A stretch of DNA of 57,197 bases from contig CACYFH010000006.1 of the NCBI GenBank assembly GCA_902773635.1, positions 1-57,197 on the forward strand. Direction: 5' to 3'. Within the stretch, counting starts at the first letter, position 1; every line of letters begins with the position of its first letter. Below are positions 15,356 through 27,326 of the stretch, in pieces. This DNA comes from an uncultured Ruminococcus sp. (GTDB lineage: Bacteria > Bacillota > Clostridia > Oscillospirales > Acutalibacteraceae). The notes beneath the pieces are model-generated. The model searched no databases and was not told the DNA's origin. It saw only the letters and a list, made by a program, of their open reading frames with translations. The translations under genes were made by a program, and so were the position numbers.

Positions 15356-16449
15356 TAGTTCAGTCGCTTCAATTCGAAAATTACAGAAATCTGGAAAATA
15401 ACCGCATCATCCCTTCCGAGAGCGTCAACGTGATCTACGGAGAGAACGCGAACGGAAAGACCAACCTGCTGGAAGCCCTCTGGCTTTTCTGCGGCGGCCA
15501 TTCCTTTCGCGGCTCCAAGGAGAGCGAGATGATCCGTTTCGGCGAGAATTATTTCCGTCTGAAAATGGATTTTTATTCGGGCGAGAGGGAACAGAACGCG
15601 GAGATTTTCTTTGATAAAAACAAAAAATTCATCCGTCTCAACGGCGTCGACAAATCCTCGTCCTCCTATCTGACGGAGGTTTTCTCTGCGGTCGTCTTTT
15701 CGCCCGAGCACCTGAGCCTGATCAAGCGCGGGCCCAACGTCCGCAGGAGATTTCTGGACGCCGCGATCTGTCAGCACCGCATTCGTTACGCCTCCCTCTT
15801 GGCGGACTACAACCGCATCATCAACCAGCGCAACGCATTGTTGAAGGACAGCTTCCGTCATCCCGAGCTCCGCGACACCCTCTCCATCTGGGACGACAGC
15901 CTGATTGTTATCGGCGCTCAGATTCTCAGGGAGCGATTTGACTATATCGCCGCTCTGCGAGAGCCTGCGAGCCGCTATCACAGCGGTATTTCCTCTGAGA
16001 GCGAGGAGCTGTTCATCGGCTACCAGTGCACCTGCAAAGCCCGGGAGACCGACGCCGTACAGGAGATTCGCGAGAAGCTGAGAACTTCCCTGAAAAGCTC
16101 TCAGAGCGAGGATTTCCACACCGGCGCGACCTCTGTCGGACCGCACCGCGACGATCTCGAGATCATGCTCAACGGTATATCCGCGCGCCGCTTCGGTTCT
16201 CAGGGACAGCAGCGCTCCGCCGTCCTCTCCATGAAGCTCAGCGAAGCGGAGCTGCTCTATCAGAAGAACGGCGAGCGCCCGATCATCCTTCTCGACGACG
16301 TCCTCTCCGAGCTTGATAACAAGCGCCAGGACTTTCTTCTGAACAAGGTAGGGGACTACCAGGTTTTCGTCACCTGCTGTGAGGAAAGCAACAAGGAACA
16401 GTTCCAAAAGGGAAAGGTTTTCTTTGTAAAGAACGGGGTGGTGGAATGA
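15352..16449 (+). CDS. recF: DNA replication and repair protein RecF
   Basis: SMC-like ATPase of the RecFOR recombination mediator that loads RecA at gaps. Starting at TTG 15352 it has 365 residues beginning (M)IVQSLQFENYRNL, exactly the family N-terminus; GAGG lies 7 bases upstream. An upstream ATG in the same frame would read through yaaA and is rejected. Walker A is GENANGKTN (about 30-38), the signature is GSQGQQRS and Walker B is IILLDDVLSELD. The start overlaps yaaA by 4 bases and the stop overlaps remB by 4 bases. Confidence 0.96.
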   Translation: MIVQSLQFENYRNLENNRIIPSESVNVIYGENANGKTNLLEALWLFCGGHSFRGSKESEMIRFGENYFRLKMDFYSGEREQNAEIFFDKNKKFIRLNGVDKSSSSYLTEVFSAVVFSPEHLSLIKRGPNVRRRFLDAAICQHRIRYASLLADYNRIINQRNALLKDSFRHPELRDTLSIWDDSLIVIGAQILRERFDYIAALREPASRYHSGISSESEELFIGYQCTCKARETDAVQEIREKLRTSLKSSQSEDFHTGATSVGPHRDDLEIMLNGISARRFGSQGQQRSAVLSMKLSEAELLYQKNGERPIILLDDVLSELDNKRQDFLLNKVGDYQVFVTCCEESNKEQFQKGKVFFVKNGVVE

Positions 16450-16712
16450 AATACCTGCATCTCGGAAAAGATACCTCTATCGAGATCAAAAATATCATTG
16501 GTATTTTTGATATGGACACCAGCACCGTCTCGCGCCACACCCGCGATTTTCTCAGCATTTGCGAGAAGGAGAATCGCATCGTCAACGTCAGCTACGAGCT
16601 GCCCAAGTCGTACATCCTCTACGACTTCGACGGAGAGTACTCCGTCTACCTCTCTCCGCTGAACACCGCTACGCTGTTAAAACGAATCAATGAATCATCA
16701 TATAAAAACTGA
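16446..16712 (+). CDS. remB: RemB/YaaB, DUF370-family regulator
   Basis: 88-residue DUF370 (RemA-like) protein. The family includes RemA, a DNA-binding regulator of matrix genes in Bacillus; RemB (YaaB) is its paralogue coded between recF and gyrB. The sequence starts MKYLHLGKDTSIEIKNIIGIFD, with STVSRHTRDFL and SYILYDFDGEYSVYLSPL. The start overlaps recF (ATGA). Confidence 0.88.
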   Translation: MKYLHLGKDTSIEIKNIIGIFDMDTSTVSRHTRDFLSICEKENRIVNVSYELPKSYILYDFDGEYSVYLSPLNTATLLKRINESSYKN

Positions 16713-16757
16713 TCACCGGTCACTTACCACTGATCACTGATAATAGGAGAAACCATT

Positions 16758-17384
16758 ATGTTAAATTGCAGATGTCCTTACTGCGGTAAGGAAGTATCGT
16801 ATTTCAAGGCGATGTCGATTCGCAGAAGGGGAGAGTACTACTGCCCGAAATGCTATAAGGAAAGCAATATCCATATCAAAAAGACGATCTGGATCGCGTT
16901 CTTCGCGGCGGTCGTGTTCGCGTTGATCATCATGGGCTTCTTTCTGATCATGACCAACCGTGAGAACATCGCCTTTGTATTTCTCGTCATGATCCCGTTC
17001 ATCATCTTCTATCTCGTGTCGCCGGTCTTTGTGCGCCTGCGCCCGAAGAAGAAATTTCAGGATTCCCTGTACGATACGGATATGGTCAATAACCCCGGCG
17101 TCGACCCCGACCCCACCGTCGCCTCTACCGCAAAGGTTGCGCCCGCCTTCGTCGATGATACGGATGAGTACCGTCCCTCTATCAACTCGGATGTGTTCAA
17201 CGCCATCAAAGAGGAGCGCAAGGTCGTCGAGGAGACTGACGGCGGCACCAAGAGCTTCGACCGCTTTGAGAATATCTCCAGCACCGATGATCTGGCGCAT
17301 ACCCGTCCTGTCGGAGACCTGAAAAGCCTCAAGAAGAACACCGGCGAGGTCGGCAGTCACTTTGATCTGTCGGAGTTTGACTGA
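16758..17384 (+). CDS. Zinc-ribbon membrane protein with acidic cytoplasmic tail
   Basis: Not a named family. It has 208 residues. A CPYC (6-9) and CPKC (29-32) pair separated by 19 residues forms a zinc ribbon. Two closely spaced membrane segments (about 44-66 and 72-91) are joined by a short loop, followed by a hydrophilic, Asp/Glu/Ser/Thr-rich tail of about 110 residues with no clear domain. The next gene encodes a shorter version (same ribbon spacing and two membrane segments, no tail). Stop and start overlap by one base (TGATG). It lies between remB and gyrB, with AGGAG before the ATG. Membrane-bound sensing or scaffolding is only a guess. Confidence 0.8.
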   Translation: MLNCRCPYCGKEVSYFKAMSIRRRGEYYCPKCYKESNIHIKKTIWIAFFAAVVFALIIMGFFLIMTNRENIAFVFLVMIPFIIFYLVSPVFVRLRPKKKFQDSLYDTDMVNNPGVDPDPTVASTAKVAPAFVDDTDEYRPSINSDVFNAIKEERKVVEETDGGTKSFDRFENISSTDDLAHTRPVGDLKSLKKNTGEVGSHFDLSEFD

Positions 17385-17692
17385 TGTTTCGCCTGCCTGT
17401 TTGTCCGCATTGCGGCACCGTCTATCGCTATAAAGAGGTCGGCTCCGCCATTCGGAAGAAAGAGATCACCTGCTATCATTGTGAAAAGAAATTCCGCGCA
17501 CGCCTGTTCCCGACGATCCTCGTCGGCGCGCTGATCCCGCTTTTGCTGTGCGTCGGATTGAATATATTTTTGTTGACCAGGATGGAGAGCATCCAGCTCG
17601 TGCCGCTCTTCGGCGTGACCCTGCTGTGCATCCTGATCATCATTCTGATCACCCCCTTCTTTACATCTTTCAAAAAGATAAAAGAGGAGTAG
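17384..17692 (+). CDS. Short zinc-ribbon membrane protein, paralogue of upstream gene
   Basis: 102 residues: CPHC (7-10) and CYHC (30-33) again 19 residues apart, then two membrane segments (about 42-63 and 72-93) and a short basic end (FKKIKEE). It appears to be a tailless duplicate of the preceding protein and is translationally coupled to it. No function is assigned; pairing of the two in the membrane is inferred from layout and shared architecture. Confidence 0.78.
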   Translation: MFRLPVCPHCGTVYRYKEVGSAIRKKEITCYHCEKKFRARLFPTILVGALIPLLLCVGLNIFLLTRMESIQLVPLFGVTLLCILIIILITPFFTSFKKIKEE

Positions 17693-17700
17693 GGCAGCAA

Positions 17701-17766
17701 AAGCCTTCCCCTCGGGGGAAGGTGGGCTTTTCGACTCCCTAGAGTCGAAAAGGTCGGATGAGGGGA
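17701..17766. repeat. CCTTCCCCTCGGGG hairpin repeat before gyrB
   Basis: CCTTCCCC-TC-GGGGGAAGG, then a TTTTCGACTC-CCTA-GAGTCGAAAA hairpin, then GGATGAGGGG. It has the same layout as the copies at 1508-1607 and 48321-48378 but a different internal hairpin. Confidence 0.75.
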
Positions 17767-17836
17767 CAACCTATCCAATCTATCAATAATTCAAAGGGTC
17801 AGTCACCTAAAATAAGCATTATCTATTGAATACTGA

Positions 17837-19912
<2,076 letters not shown>

Positions 19913-19945
19913 TTAGGAATTAGGAATGAGGAATTAGGAATTACA
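19913..19945. repeat. ATTAGGA short tandem repeat
   Basis: AATTAGGAATTAGGAATGAGG-like units start right after the gyrB stop and end about 20 bases before the gyrA start. Like the other short arrays, it is confined to the gap. Confidence 0.6.
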
Positions 19946-19964
19946 GATAATGAGGTGAACCTTT

Positions 19965-22556
19965 TTGGATAACGAGAATAAGAATTTAAATAATCCTCTC
20001 GGTGATGATGAGGATTTTGAGGCGGAATACGCCGATATGATGAACCATACCCAGTACAGCTCCGGCAAGATTATCGACGTCGATATCAACCGCGAGATGC
20101 GCAAGTCGTTCCTCGACTACTCCATGAGCGTTATCGTATCCCGCGCTTTGCCTGACGTGCGCGACGGCTTGAAGCCCGTACACAGAAGAATCCTTTATAA
20201 TATGTATGAAAACGGCATCACCGCCTCTAAGCCGCACCGCAAGTGCGCCTACACCGTCGGTGAAGTGCTCGGTAAGTACCACCCCCACGGCGACGCCTCC
20301 GTCTATGACGCGATGGTGCGTCTCGCGCAGGATTTCTCCATGCGCTATATGCTCGTCGACGGCCACGGCAACTTCGGTTCCATCGACGGCGACCCCGCCG
20401 CCGCGTACAGATATACCGAGTCCCGCATGAGCAAGATCGCGTCCGAGATGCTCGCCGATATCGACAAGGATACCGTCGATTTCATGCCGACCTTCGACGA
20501 CGTCCTCACCGAGCCGACCGTCCTGCCGTCCCGCTTCCCGAACCTGCTGGTCAACGGCTCTAACGGTATCGCCGTCGGCATGGCGACCAACATCCCGCCC
20601 CACAATCTCGGCGAGACCATCGACGCTATGTGCCTTCTGATCGACAATCCCGACGCCGAGATCGCCGACCTGATGGAGTGCATGCCCGGACCCGACTTTC
20701 CGACCGGCGGTCTGATCATGGGTCGCTCCGGCATCCGCGCCGCCTATGCGACCGGTCGCGGCAAGATCATCGTCCGCGCCAAGACCGAGATAGAAGAGGC
20801 AAAGAACGGTCGCTTCAAGATCATCGTCACCGAGATTCCCTACGGCGTCAACAAAGCCAGATTGATCGAGAATATCGCGAACCTCGTGAAGGACAAGCGC
20901 CTTGAGGGTATCTCCAATATCGAGGATCATTCCGACCGCAACGGCATGCACATCGAGATCGACGTCAAGCGCGAGGCTTCTCCGCAGGTCGTCCTCAACC
21001 ACCTGTTCATGATGACCCAGATGCAGACCACCTTCGGCGCGATCATGCTGTCCATCGTCGACGGCCAGCCGAAGATCCTCTCCCTCAAAGAAATGCTCCA
21101 GTGCTACATCGCGCACCAGGAGCAGGTCATCGAGCGCCGCACGATTTACGATCTCCGCAAAGCCAAGGAACGCATGCATATCTTAGAGGGCTTGAAGATC
21201 GCGATCGATTTCATCGACGAGGTCATCGCCATCATCCGCAAATCCAAGGATCAAGCCGCCGCGAAGCTCGCTCTCTGCGAGCGCTTCGGTCTCGACGACG
21301 TACAGGCGCAGGCGATCGTCTCCATGCGCCTCGGTCAGCTCACCAATATGGAGCAGGCGAAGATCGAGGAGGAGATTTCTTCCCTCGCCGCTAAGATCAA
21401 GGAATATAACGAGATTATCGAGAGTGAGAGTAAGCGTCTTTCCATCGTGAAGGAAGAAGCTCTCGAGATCCGCAATAAATATGCCGACCCCAGAAGAACC
21501 GAAATCTGCGCTGTCACCGGCGAGGTCGATATCGAGGATCTGATCCCGCAGGAGGACTGCGTCGTCACGATGACCAAGTTCGGCTACATTAAGCGTCTCC
21601 CGCATGATACCTATAAGACCCAGAAGCGCGGCGGTCGCGGCGTCGCCGGCATGACCCGCCGTGACGAGGATGTCGCGACGGAAATGTTCCTCTCCAATTC
21701 CCACGACTACAACCTGTTCTTCACCAACCTCGGCAGAGTATTCCGCATCAAGTGCTACGAGATTCCGGAATCCACCCGTCAGGGCAAGGGCGTCCATATC
21801 GCCAATATCCTGCCCTTAGACCGTGAGCGTGATGAAAAGGTCACCTCCATGATCCGCATCCCCGAGTTTGAGGAGGACAAGTACCTGATCATGGTCACCC
21901 GCCAGGGCATCATCAAGCGTATTGCCCTCAACGCCTATAACACCGCGCGCAAGGGCGGTCTGATCGCGCTTGACTTGAACGAGGGCGACGAGCTCGCGTG
22001 GGTTCGCATGACAAGCGGCAACGACGAGGTCATCATCGCCACCAAGAAGGGCATGGCGATCCGCTTTAGAGAGACCGACGTCCGCCCGATGGGTCGTCTC
22101 GCCCGCGGCGTCAAGGCGATGAAGCTCAAGGAAGGCGACAGCGTCGTCGGCATGAGCATCATCGAGGAGGGTAAGCTCATCCTCACCGTTTCCGAGACCG
22201 GCTACGGTCGTCTCAGCTCGCCCGACGACTACCGTCTGCAAAGCAGAGGCGGTAAGGGTCTGACCAACTACCATGTCGCGAAGTACGGCGACGTTGCCGC
22301 TCTGACCGTCGTCCCGCTGGAGGATGACGTCATCATCATTTCCGAGAACGGCGTCATCATCCGCATCCTCGCATCCACCATCCGCGTCTGCTCCCGTCCC
22401 GCGAAGGGCGTCACCATCATGAAGATCAAGGACGACAACCGCGTCGTCTCCGTCTCCGGCGCACCCCATGACGAGGAAGAAGCCGTCGCCGCAGAAAACG
22501 ACCCCGACGCCGAGAACGCCGAGGATATGGTGCCCGATGAACCCGCCGAGGATTAA
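19965..22556 (+). CDS. gyrA: DNA gyrase subunit A
   Basis: Breakage-reunion subunit of gyrase, 863 residues from a TTG start with GAGGTG 7 bases upstream. The N-terminus is extended by about 28 acidic residues before the family start ([24 protein letters not shown]). Catalytic Tyr150 is in AAYRYTES. The quinolone region reads [12 protein letters not shown], with Ala111 where E. coli has Ser83 and Asp115 where it has Asp87. The C-terminal beta-pinwheel contains the GyrA box QKRGGRG, identifying gyrase rather than topoisomerase IV. The end is a highly acidic tail. Confidence 0.97.
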   Translation: MDNENKNLNNPLGDDEDFEAEYADMMNHTQYSSGKIIDVDINREMRKSFLDYSMSVIVSRALPDVRDGLKPVHRRILYNMYENGITASKPHRKCAYTVGEVLGKYHPHGDASVYDAMVRLAQDFSMRYMLVDGHGNFGSIDGDPAAAYRYTESRMSKIASEMLADIDKDTVDFMPTFDDVLTEPTVLPSRFPNLLVNGSNGIAVGMATNIPPHNLGETIDAMCLLIDNPDAEIADLMECMPGPDFPTGGLIMGRSGIRAAYATGRGKIIVRAKTEIEEAKNGRFKIIVTEIPYGVNKARLIENIANLVKDKRLEGISNIEDHSDRNGMHIEIDVKREASPQVVLNHLFMMTQMQTTFGAIMLSIVDGQPKILSLKEMLQCYIAHQEQVIERRTIYDLRKAKERMHILEGLKIAIDFIDEVIAIIRKSKDQAAAKLALCERFGLDDVQAQAIVSMRLGQLTNMEQAKIEEEISSLAAKIKEYNEIIESESKRLSIVKEEALEIRNKYADPRRTEICAVTGEVDIEDLIPQEDCVVTMTKFGYIKRLPHDTYKTQKRGGRGVAGMTRRDEDVATEMFLSNSHDYNLFFTNLGRVFRIKCYEIPESTRQGKGVHIANILPLDRERDEKVTSMIRIPEFEEDKYLIMVTRQGIIKRIALNAYNTARKGGLIALDLNEGDELAWVRMTSGNDEVIIATKKGMAIRFRETDVRPMGRLARGVKAMKLKEGDSVVGMSIIEEGKLILTVSETGYGRLSSPDDYRLQSRGGKGLTNYHVAKYGDVAALTVVPLEDDVIIISENGVIIRILASTIRVCSRPAKGVTIMKIKDDNRVVSVSGAPHDEEEAVAAENDPDAENAEDMVPDEPAED

Positions 22557-22559
22557 TCT

Positions 22560-22693
22560 GTAGGGCGGGGGTACCCCCGTTGGGGGAATGTCCGAAGGAC
22601 AAGGGGAGGAGCCGTCTCCGGCGAGGAATGCACCCGCCGCTCAAGGTTTTCTCGTTTACATCTGTAGGGGGCGTCGCTCTCGACGCCCCGGAA
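22560..22693. repeat. GTAGGG hairpin repeats between gyrA and zapA
   Basis: Two elements: TGTAGGGCGGGGG-TACCCCCG with further GTCCGAAGGAC hairpins (22560-22640), and TGTAGGGGGCGTCG-CTCT-CGACGCCCC (22662-22690). Inverted relatives occur at 36146-36251, 39832-39863 and 42003-42026. An open frame running through them into zapA is not a gene start. Confidence 0.7.
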
Positions 22694-22755
22694 ACCTTTC
22701 CGTCATATTGCTCTTTCCGCAAAATATATTCATTAAAACCCACAAAGGAACAACC

Positions 22756-23475
22756 ATGAACAACGAAAAAACAAAGGTCTCGGTCTTGGTGGCGGGTCAA
22801 CGCTTCACCCTTGTGACCGAGAAATCCGAGAAATATGTGATCGAACTCGCCGACCGCATCGACGCGCGGATCAATTCCCTGATCATTTCCGGGGAAATGA
22901 GCCGCGAGCGCGCCTCCGTGCTCACCGCGCTGGATTTTGCGGACGATAACGAGAACGATAAAGACGCTATCCGCGAGATCAAGGAGCAGATCAAGGACTA
23001 TCTTTCCGAGATCGAGCGCCTCAACAACGACCGCGCGAAGCTCAGCGCCGATTATTCCCGTCTGAAAGAGGAGTATGAGCGCCTGATCGCGGAGCGCGCG
23101 TCTGCCGATGAAGCTGAGACCGCGCTGAAAGAGAGCAGGGAAGAGGTAACTTCTCTGAAAGCGCAAAACGCCGCCTTGGAGCAGGAGCTTTCCTCTCTGA
23201 GAGCGCAGCTCGCCCAAAAGACAGAGGAAACAGACCCGGAGCCTGCACCTATCCCGCAGGAAGCTCCCGAGGAAAGGGAGACCGCGCCGGTCATCACCGC
23301 TGACGACGACCTGCCCTTTGACGAGCCGGAGGAGCCTGTGATCAAGCCGCAGAAGAAGAAGCGCCACGAGCACAAGCATGTGAACCCGTACCGGAAGCGC
23401 GCCGCCGATCAGAAGGAGCAGAAGGGCTACACCCCCCAGCGACAGTATACCTTTTTTGATTTAGAAGAACAGTAA
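22756..23475 (+). CDS. zapA: ZapA-like cell division protein with long coiled coil
   Basis: ZapA-family FtsZ-ring-associated protein. Residues 1-90 match ZapA (VSVLVAGQRFTLVTE, YVIELADRIDARI, then the helix with TALDFADD). It has 239 residues, over twice the usual 85-110. The ZapA helix continues as a coiled coil (about 70-165, EIKEQIKDYLSEIERLNNDR...), then an acidic, proline-rich linker and a distinctive C-terminal stretch (NPYRKRAADQ...QRQYTFFDLEEQ). The start at MNNEKTK is taken with AAAGGA upstream. It lies 5 bases before the U32 gene, so they are co-transcribed. Confidence 0.85.
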   Translation: MNNEKTKVSVLVAGQRFTLVTEKSEKYVIELADRIDARINSLIISGEMSRERASVLTALDFADDNENDKDAIREIKEQIKDYLSEIERLNNDRAKLSADYSRLKEEYERLIAERASADEAETALKESREEVTSLKAQNAALEQELSSLRAQLAQKTEETDPEPAPIPQEAPEERETAPVITADDDLPFDEPEEPVIKPQKKKRHEHKHVNPYRKRAADQKEQKGYTPQRQYTFFDLEEQ

Positions 23476-23480
23476 GTTGA

Positions 23481-25541
23481 ATGAGCAGTAAGATAGAAAT
23501 TCTGGCCCCCGCGGGCGGCTTTGATTCTGTGATCGCCGCCGTCCACAGCGGGGCAGATGCCGTTTATATCGGCGCAAAGCAGTTTTCCGCGAGGGCTTCC
23601 GCGCATAATTTTGACGCCGAGGAGCTCCGTGAATGCGTGCGCTATTGCCACGTTCGCGGCGTGAAGGTGCATTTAGCGCTGAACACTCTGATCTTTGATG
23701 ATGAAATGTCCGCGGCTCTGGAGTTGGTGAAAACCGCCGCTTGTGCGGATATCGACGCCCTGATCGTGCAGGACTTGGGACTTGTGTCCCTGATCAGAGA
23801 ATCCGTGCCTGATCTCCCGCTCCACGCCTCCACCCAGCTCTCCGTCCATACGCCCTACGGCGCAAAGGCGCTGTATGAGATGGGCTTTGAGCGCGTTGTT
23901 CTCTCGCGTGAGCTGTCCCTCTCGGAAATTCAGGAGATCCGCGACTTTGTCCCCGAGGTGGAGCTCGAGGTATTCGTCCACGGCGCCTTGTGCATGTGTC
24001 TGTCCGGCCAGTGCTGGTTTTCCGCCATGCTCGGCGGCCGCTCCGCGAACCGCGGGATGTGCGCCCAGCCCTGCCGCCTTCCGATGAATTACCGCGGAAA
24101 TGACCGCGCCCTGAGCCTGAAGGACAACGGCTCTCTGCATTATCTGAGAGAATTACAGGAAATTGGGATCGCCAGCGCGAAGATCGAAGGACGCATGAAG
24201 CGCCCGGAGTACGTCGCCGCCGCGACCATCGCCGCGCGGGAAGCGCGTGACAACGGCTTCATCAGCGAAGCATCAAATAAAAGATTGCAGAACGTTTTCT
24301 CCCGCACCGGCTTCACCGACGGCTATCTGCGCGGGAAGCTCGGGGAGAGCATGTTCGGCTTCCGTCAGAAGAGCGACGTCACCGCCGCCGACGGAAAGCT
24401 CTACGGCGAGCTGCATACCTTATATAAGGACGAGTACCCGCGCGTCCCGGTCGCCTTTGACTTGAAGGTGAAAACCGACGAGCCGATGGAGCTGACCGCC
24501 TCCGACGGCGCGCATACAGTGACCGTTTTTGATGAAAAACCGGTCGAAAAAGCGCGGAATCTCCCGCTTTCCGCGGAAAAAGCGGAGCAATCCCTCAGAA
24601 AAACCGGCGGCACGCCGTATTTTGTGCAGGAAATCGCTTCCGAGATATCTCCCGACGCGGCAGTCTCCGCCGCTTCACTGAACGCGATCCGCCGTGAAGC
24701 GCTGGAAAAACTGAGCGAAAAGCGGGAAAAGATACATGATTACAGGATATTACCCATCAATATAGAAGACGAATTTGATTTTGAGGAAAAAGCCGCTCCC
24801 ATGCGGAGAGCCGTGCTGAAAAATCTCGATATTTTCGTAAAAACGGACTTTTTTGACCTGTTTTTCGTGGATATTTTCGGCTTAAAGGATGAGGACAGGC
24901 TCAAAAAGCTGATCCGTGAAGGATACCGGATCGGTGCGGCGATCCCGCACGCGACCTTCGGAAACGAAAAGGAGATCATCCGCAGGCTGAAAAAGGTCTA
25001 TGACCTCGGCGTGCGTGACCTGCTCGCCCATAATATCGCCGCCGTATATTACGGAAAGGCGCTCGGCTTCACCGTCCACGCGGGCTTCGGCATGAATATC
25101 GCAAACTCCTACACGCTGAAATGGGCGCGGGACTACGGTATCTCAACCGCCGAGCTGAGCATAGAAATGGATGCAAAACGCATGGAAAGCCTGCATCCTT
25201 CCATCCCTGTCGGCGTCATCCGATACGGTAATCTACCGCTGATGACGACCCGAAACGCTCCCGCGGGCGCCAACCAATCCTGCAAAAACGGAGACGTTTT
25301 GCAGGACAGAAAGGATGAAAAATTCCCGATCTCCGTCGGGGAGGGGTACTTTGAGATCCTCAACTGCGTGCCTGTTTTCATTCCTGAAAATTTTCAACAT
25401 ATCAACAATTCACTTTTCTCCGATTTTCACTTCAATGTGGAAAACTCCGTGGAAAAGATGAAAAACACCCTTGAAAAAATACAGGAAAAGAGCGACTTTC
25501 AGCGGAAAACCCATGGGTTGATTCTCAGGGGTGTTAAATAA
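23481..25541 (+). CDS. U32 family peptidase-like protein (RlhA/TrhP group)
   Basis: 686-residue member of the peptidase U32 family, starting KIEILAPAGGFDSVIAAVHSGADAVY. The core has the conserved cysteine-rich segment LCMCLSGQCW...GMCAQPCR and KIEGRMKRPEYV. A long C-terminal part matches the DUF3656-type extension. Relatives TrhP and RlhA hydroxylate tRNA and 23S rRNA, so an RNA-hydroxylation role is at least as likely as proteolysis; the sequence cannot decide. It follows zapA closely. The gap 25542-25713 is AT-rich with an ATTTTCTT/AAGAAAAT inverted pair and no other feature. Confidence 0.88.
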   Translation: MSSKIEILAPAGGFDSVIAAVHSGADAVYIGAKQFSARASAHNFDAEELRECVRYCHVRGVKVHLALNTLIFDDEMSAALELVKTAACADIDALIVQDLGLVSLIRESVPDLPLHASTQLSVHTPYGAKALYEMGFERVVLSRELSLSEIQEIRDFVPEVELEVFVHGALCMCLSGQCWFSAMLGGRSANRGMCAQPCRLPMNYRGNDRALSLKDNGSLHYLRELQEIGIASAKIEGRMKRPEYVAAATIAAREARDNGFISEASNKRLQNVFSRTGFTDGYLRGKLGESMFGFRQKSDVTAADGKLYGELHTLYKDEYPRVPVAFDLKVKTDEPMELTASDGAHTVTVFDEKPVEKARNLPLSAEKAEQSLRKTGGTPYFVQEIASEISPDAAVSAASLNAIRREALEKLSEKREKIHDYRILPINIEDEFDFEEKAAPMRRAVLKNLDIFVKTDFFDLFFVDIFGLKDEDRLKKLIREGYRIGAAIPHATFGNEKEIIRRLKKVYDLGVRDLLAHNIAAVYYGKALGFTVHAGFGMNIANSYTLKWARDYGISTAELSIEMDAKRMESLHPSIPVGVIRYGNLPLMTTRNAPAGANQSCKNGDVLQDRKDEKFPISVGEGYFEILNCVPVFIPENFQHINNSLFSDFHFNVENSVEKMKNTLEKIQEKSDFQRKTHGLILRGVK

Positions 25542-25713
25542 TTCACAATCTTTTAAAGAATTATTTAAAGGAAATTTTCTTAAAAAATCGAATTTCTTTG
25601 AAGAAAATAAGCAAAAATCAGCCGTTTTTCTCCGTTTTTTCCCGCTTTTTTATCCGGAAAAAAATCGAAGAAAAAATGAATAAAACACAAGATTTTTTGC
25701 AGGAAAGGTAAAA

Positions 25714-26154
25714 ATGAGCGTCTTAAAAATCAAAAAACTGAAAAATAACGCCAAAATGCCGTTCAGAGCCACCCCCGGCTCCGCCGGGATGGATCTCTAC
25801 GCCTGTCTCGATCAGCCGGTAACCATCCCGCCCCACGAGATCCGCATGATCCCGACCGGCATCGCGATCGCGCTGGAAAGCCCTGATTTTGTCGCATATT
25901 TATACGCGCGCTCGGGGCTTGCCATCAAGCACGGCATCGCGCCCGCAAACTGCGTCGGCGTGATCGACAGCGACTACCGCGGCGAGGTTTGCGCCGGCTT
26001 ACTCAATGCGACGGAGAAGAAATTCACGATCGAACCGGGGGAGCGGATCGCCCAGCTCGTGATTGCGCCGGTGATCCTGCCCGAGATCGAAGAGGTTAAC
26101 GAGCTGGACGAGACACAGCGCGGCGCGGGCGGCTTCGGCTCAACGGGTCGGTAG
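25714..26154 (+). CDS. dut: Deoxyuridine 5'-triphosphate nucleotidohydrolase (dUTPase)
   Basis: Trimeric dUTPase, hydrolysing dUTP to dUMP and keeping uracil out of DNA. It has 146 residues with all five motifs: PGSAGMDLYA, ARSGLA, GVIDSDYRGE, RIAQLVI and RGAGGFGSTGR. GGAAAGG lies before the ATG. A heptamer array begins immediately after the stop codon. Confidence 0.97.
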   Translation: MSVLKIKKLKNNAKMPFRATPGSAGMDLYACLDQPVTIPPHEIRMIPTGIAIALESPDFVAYLYARSGLAIKHGIAPANCVGVIDSDYRGEVCAGLLNATEKKFTIEPGERIAQLVIAPVILPEIEEVNELDETQRGAGGFGSTGR

Positions 26155-26259
26155 TCGTTAGTGGAAAGTGGACAGTGGAAAGCGGAAAGTGGACAGTGGT
26201 TAGTGACTAGTGACTAGTAACCAGTAACCAGTAACCAGTAACCAGTAACCAGTAACTAG
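26155..26259. repeat. Heptamer tandem repeat array after dut
   Basis: It begins one base after the dut stop with GTTAGTG/GAAAGTG/GACAGTG units, passes through GACTAGT units and ends with six CCAGTAA units. The change of unit along the array mirrors the switch in orientation at 3372-3642. Confidence 0.85.
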
Positions 26260-26335
26260 AATCTGACCGCATGAATATTTAAAAACAGGTAACCAAAAAT
26301 AAGTTTGATCGCCTCAGGGCGGAAGGGAGACGCAT

Positions 26336-27325
26336 ATGTTTTCAAAAGACATCGGAATCGACTTGGGTACAGCGAATACCTTAGTATATATGAAAGGAAA
26401 GGGCGTTGTCATGCGCGAGCCGTCGGTCGTGGCGGTGGACGTGAAGCGCGATATGGTGCTCGCGGTCGGGCATGAAGCCAAGGAAATGATCGGCAGAACG
26501 CCCGGCTCGATCGTCGCGATCCGTCCGCTCAAGGACGGCGTGATCGCGGACTTTGAGATCACGGCGACGATGCTGAAATACTTCATCAAGAGCGTGGTAC
26601 GCGGCGGGCTGTTCAGCCGTCCGCGCATCATCATCTGCATCCCTTCCGGCGTGACCGAGGTCGAGCGCAACGCGGTTGAGGACGCGGCGCGTCAGGCGGG
26701 CGGCAAGTACGTTGAGCTGATCGAGGAGCCGATGGCGGCGGCGATCGGCGCGGGTCTGCCGGTGGATTCTCCCGTCGGCAACATGGTCGTCGATATCGGC
26801 GGCGGCACGAGCGAGGTGGGCATCGTCTCTCTGGGCGATATCGTCGCTTCCTGCTCGGTGCGTATGGCGGGCGATAAGTTCGACGAGGCGATCGTCACCT
26901 ATATCAAGAAAAAATACAATCTCCTGATCGGCGAGAGAACCGCCGAGGATATCAAGATCACCATCGGCTCCGCGTACCCCTATGAGGGCGAGGGCGCGAT
27001 GATGGTCAAGGGCAGAAACCTGGTGGACGGTCTGCCGAAGAACATCCGCATCACGGCGGAGGAGGTGCGCGAGGCGCTCCGCGATCCGCTCATGATGATC
27101 GTGGACGCGATCTTGAACACCTTGGAGAAGACCCCGCCGGAGCTTTCCGCGGATATCATCGACAACGGTATCATGCTCACGGGCGGCGGCGCGCTGCTCA
27201 GGGGGCTGGATAAGCTGATCGAGGAGGAGACCGGGATGCCGGTGCGTATCGCGGAGAGACCGCTCGACTGTGTTGTTGACGGCGCGGGCATGAGACTTGA
27301 CCCGAATTTCAAGGCGAGAAAGTAG
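26336..27325 (+). CDS. mreB: Rod shape-determining protein MreB
   Basis: Bacterial actin that organises lateral wall synthesis. It has 329 residues. The phosphate-1 loop [11 protein letters not shown] (about 7-17), [16 protein letters not shown] and the adenosine motif [14 protein letters not shown] are intact. GGAAGGGAG lies 6-10 bases upstream. mreC and mreD are 3.7 kb downstream, separated by two dockerin genes, although in most bacteria mreBCD are contiguous. Confidence 0.96.
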   Translation: MFSKDIGIDLGTANTLVYMKGKGVVMREPSVVAVDVKRDMVLAVGHEAKEMIGRTPGSIVAIRPLKDGVIADFEITATMLKYFIKSVVRGGLFSRPRIIICIPSGVTEVERNAVEDAARQAGGKYVELIEEPMAAAIGAGLPVDSPVGNMVVDIGGGTSEVGIVSLGDIVASCSVRMAGDKFDEAIVTYIKKKYNLLIGERTAEDIKITIGSAYPYEGEGAMMVKGRNLVDGLPKNIRITAEEVREALRDPLMMIVDAILNTLEKTPPELSADIIDNGIMLTGGGALLRGLDKLIEEETGMPVRIAERPLDCVVDGAGMRLDPNFKARK

Positions 27326-27326
27326 G

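Noticed and set aside
22588..22755. N-terminal extension of zapA
   Set aside because: The extra 56 codons come from GTAGGG repeats; the ZapA domain begins at the ATG at 22756 with a ribosome site.
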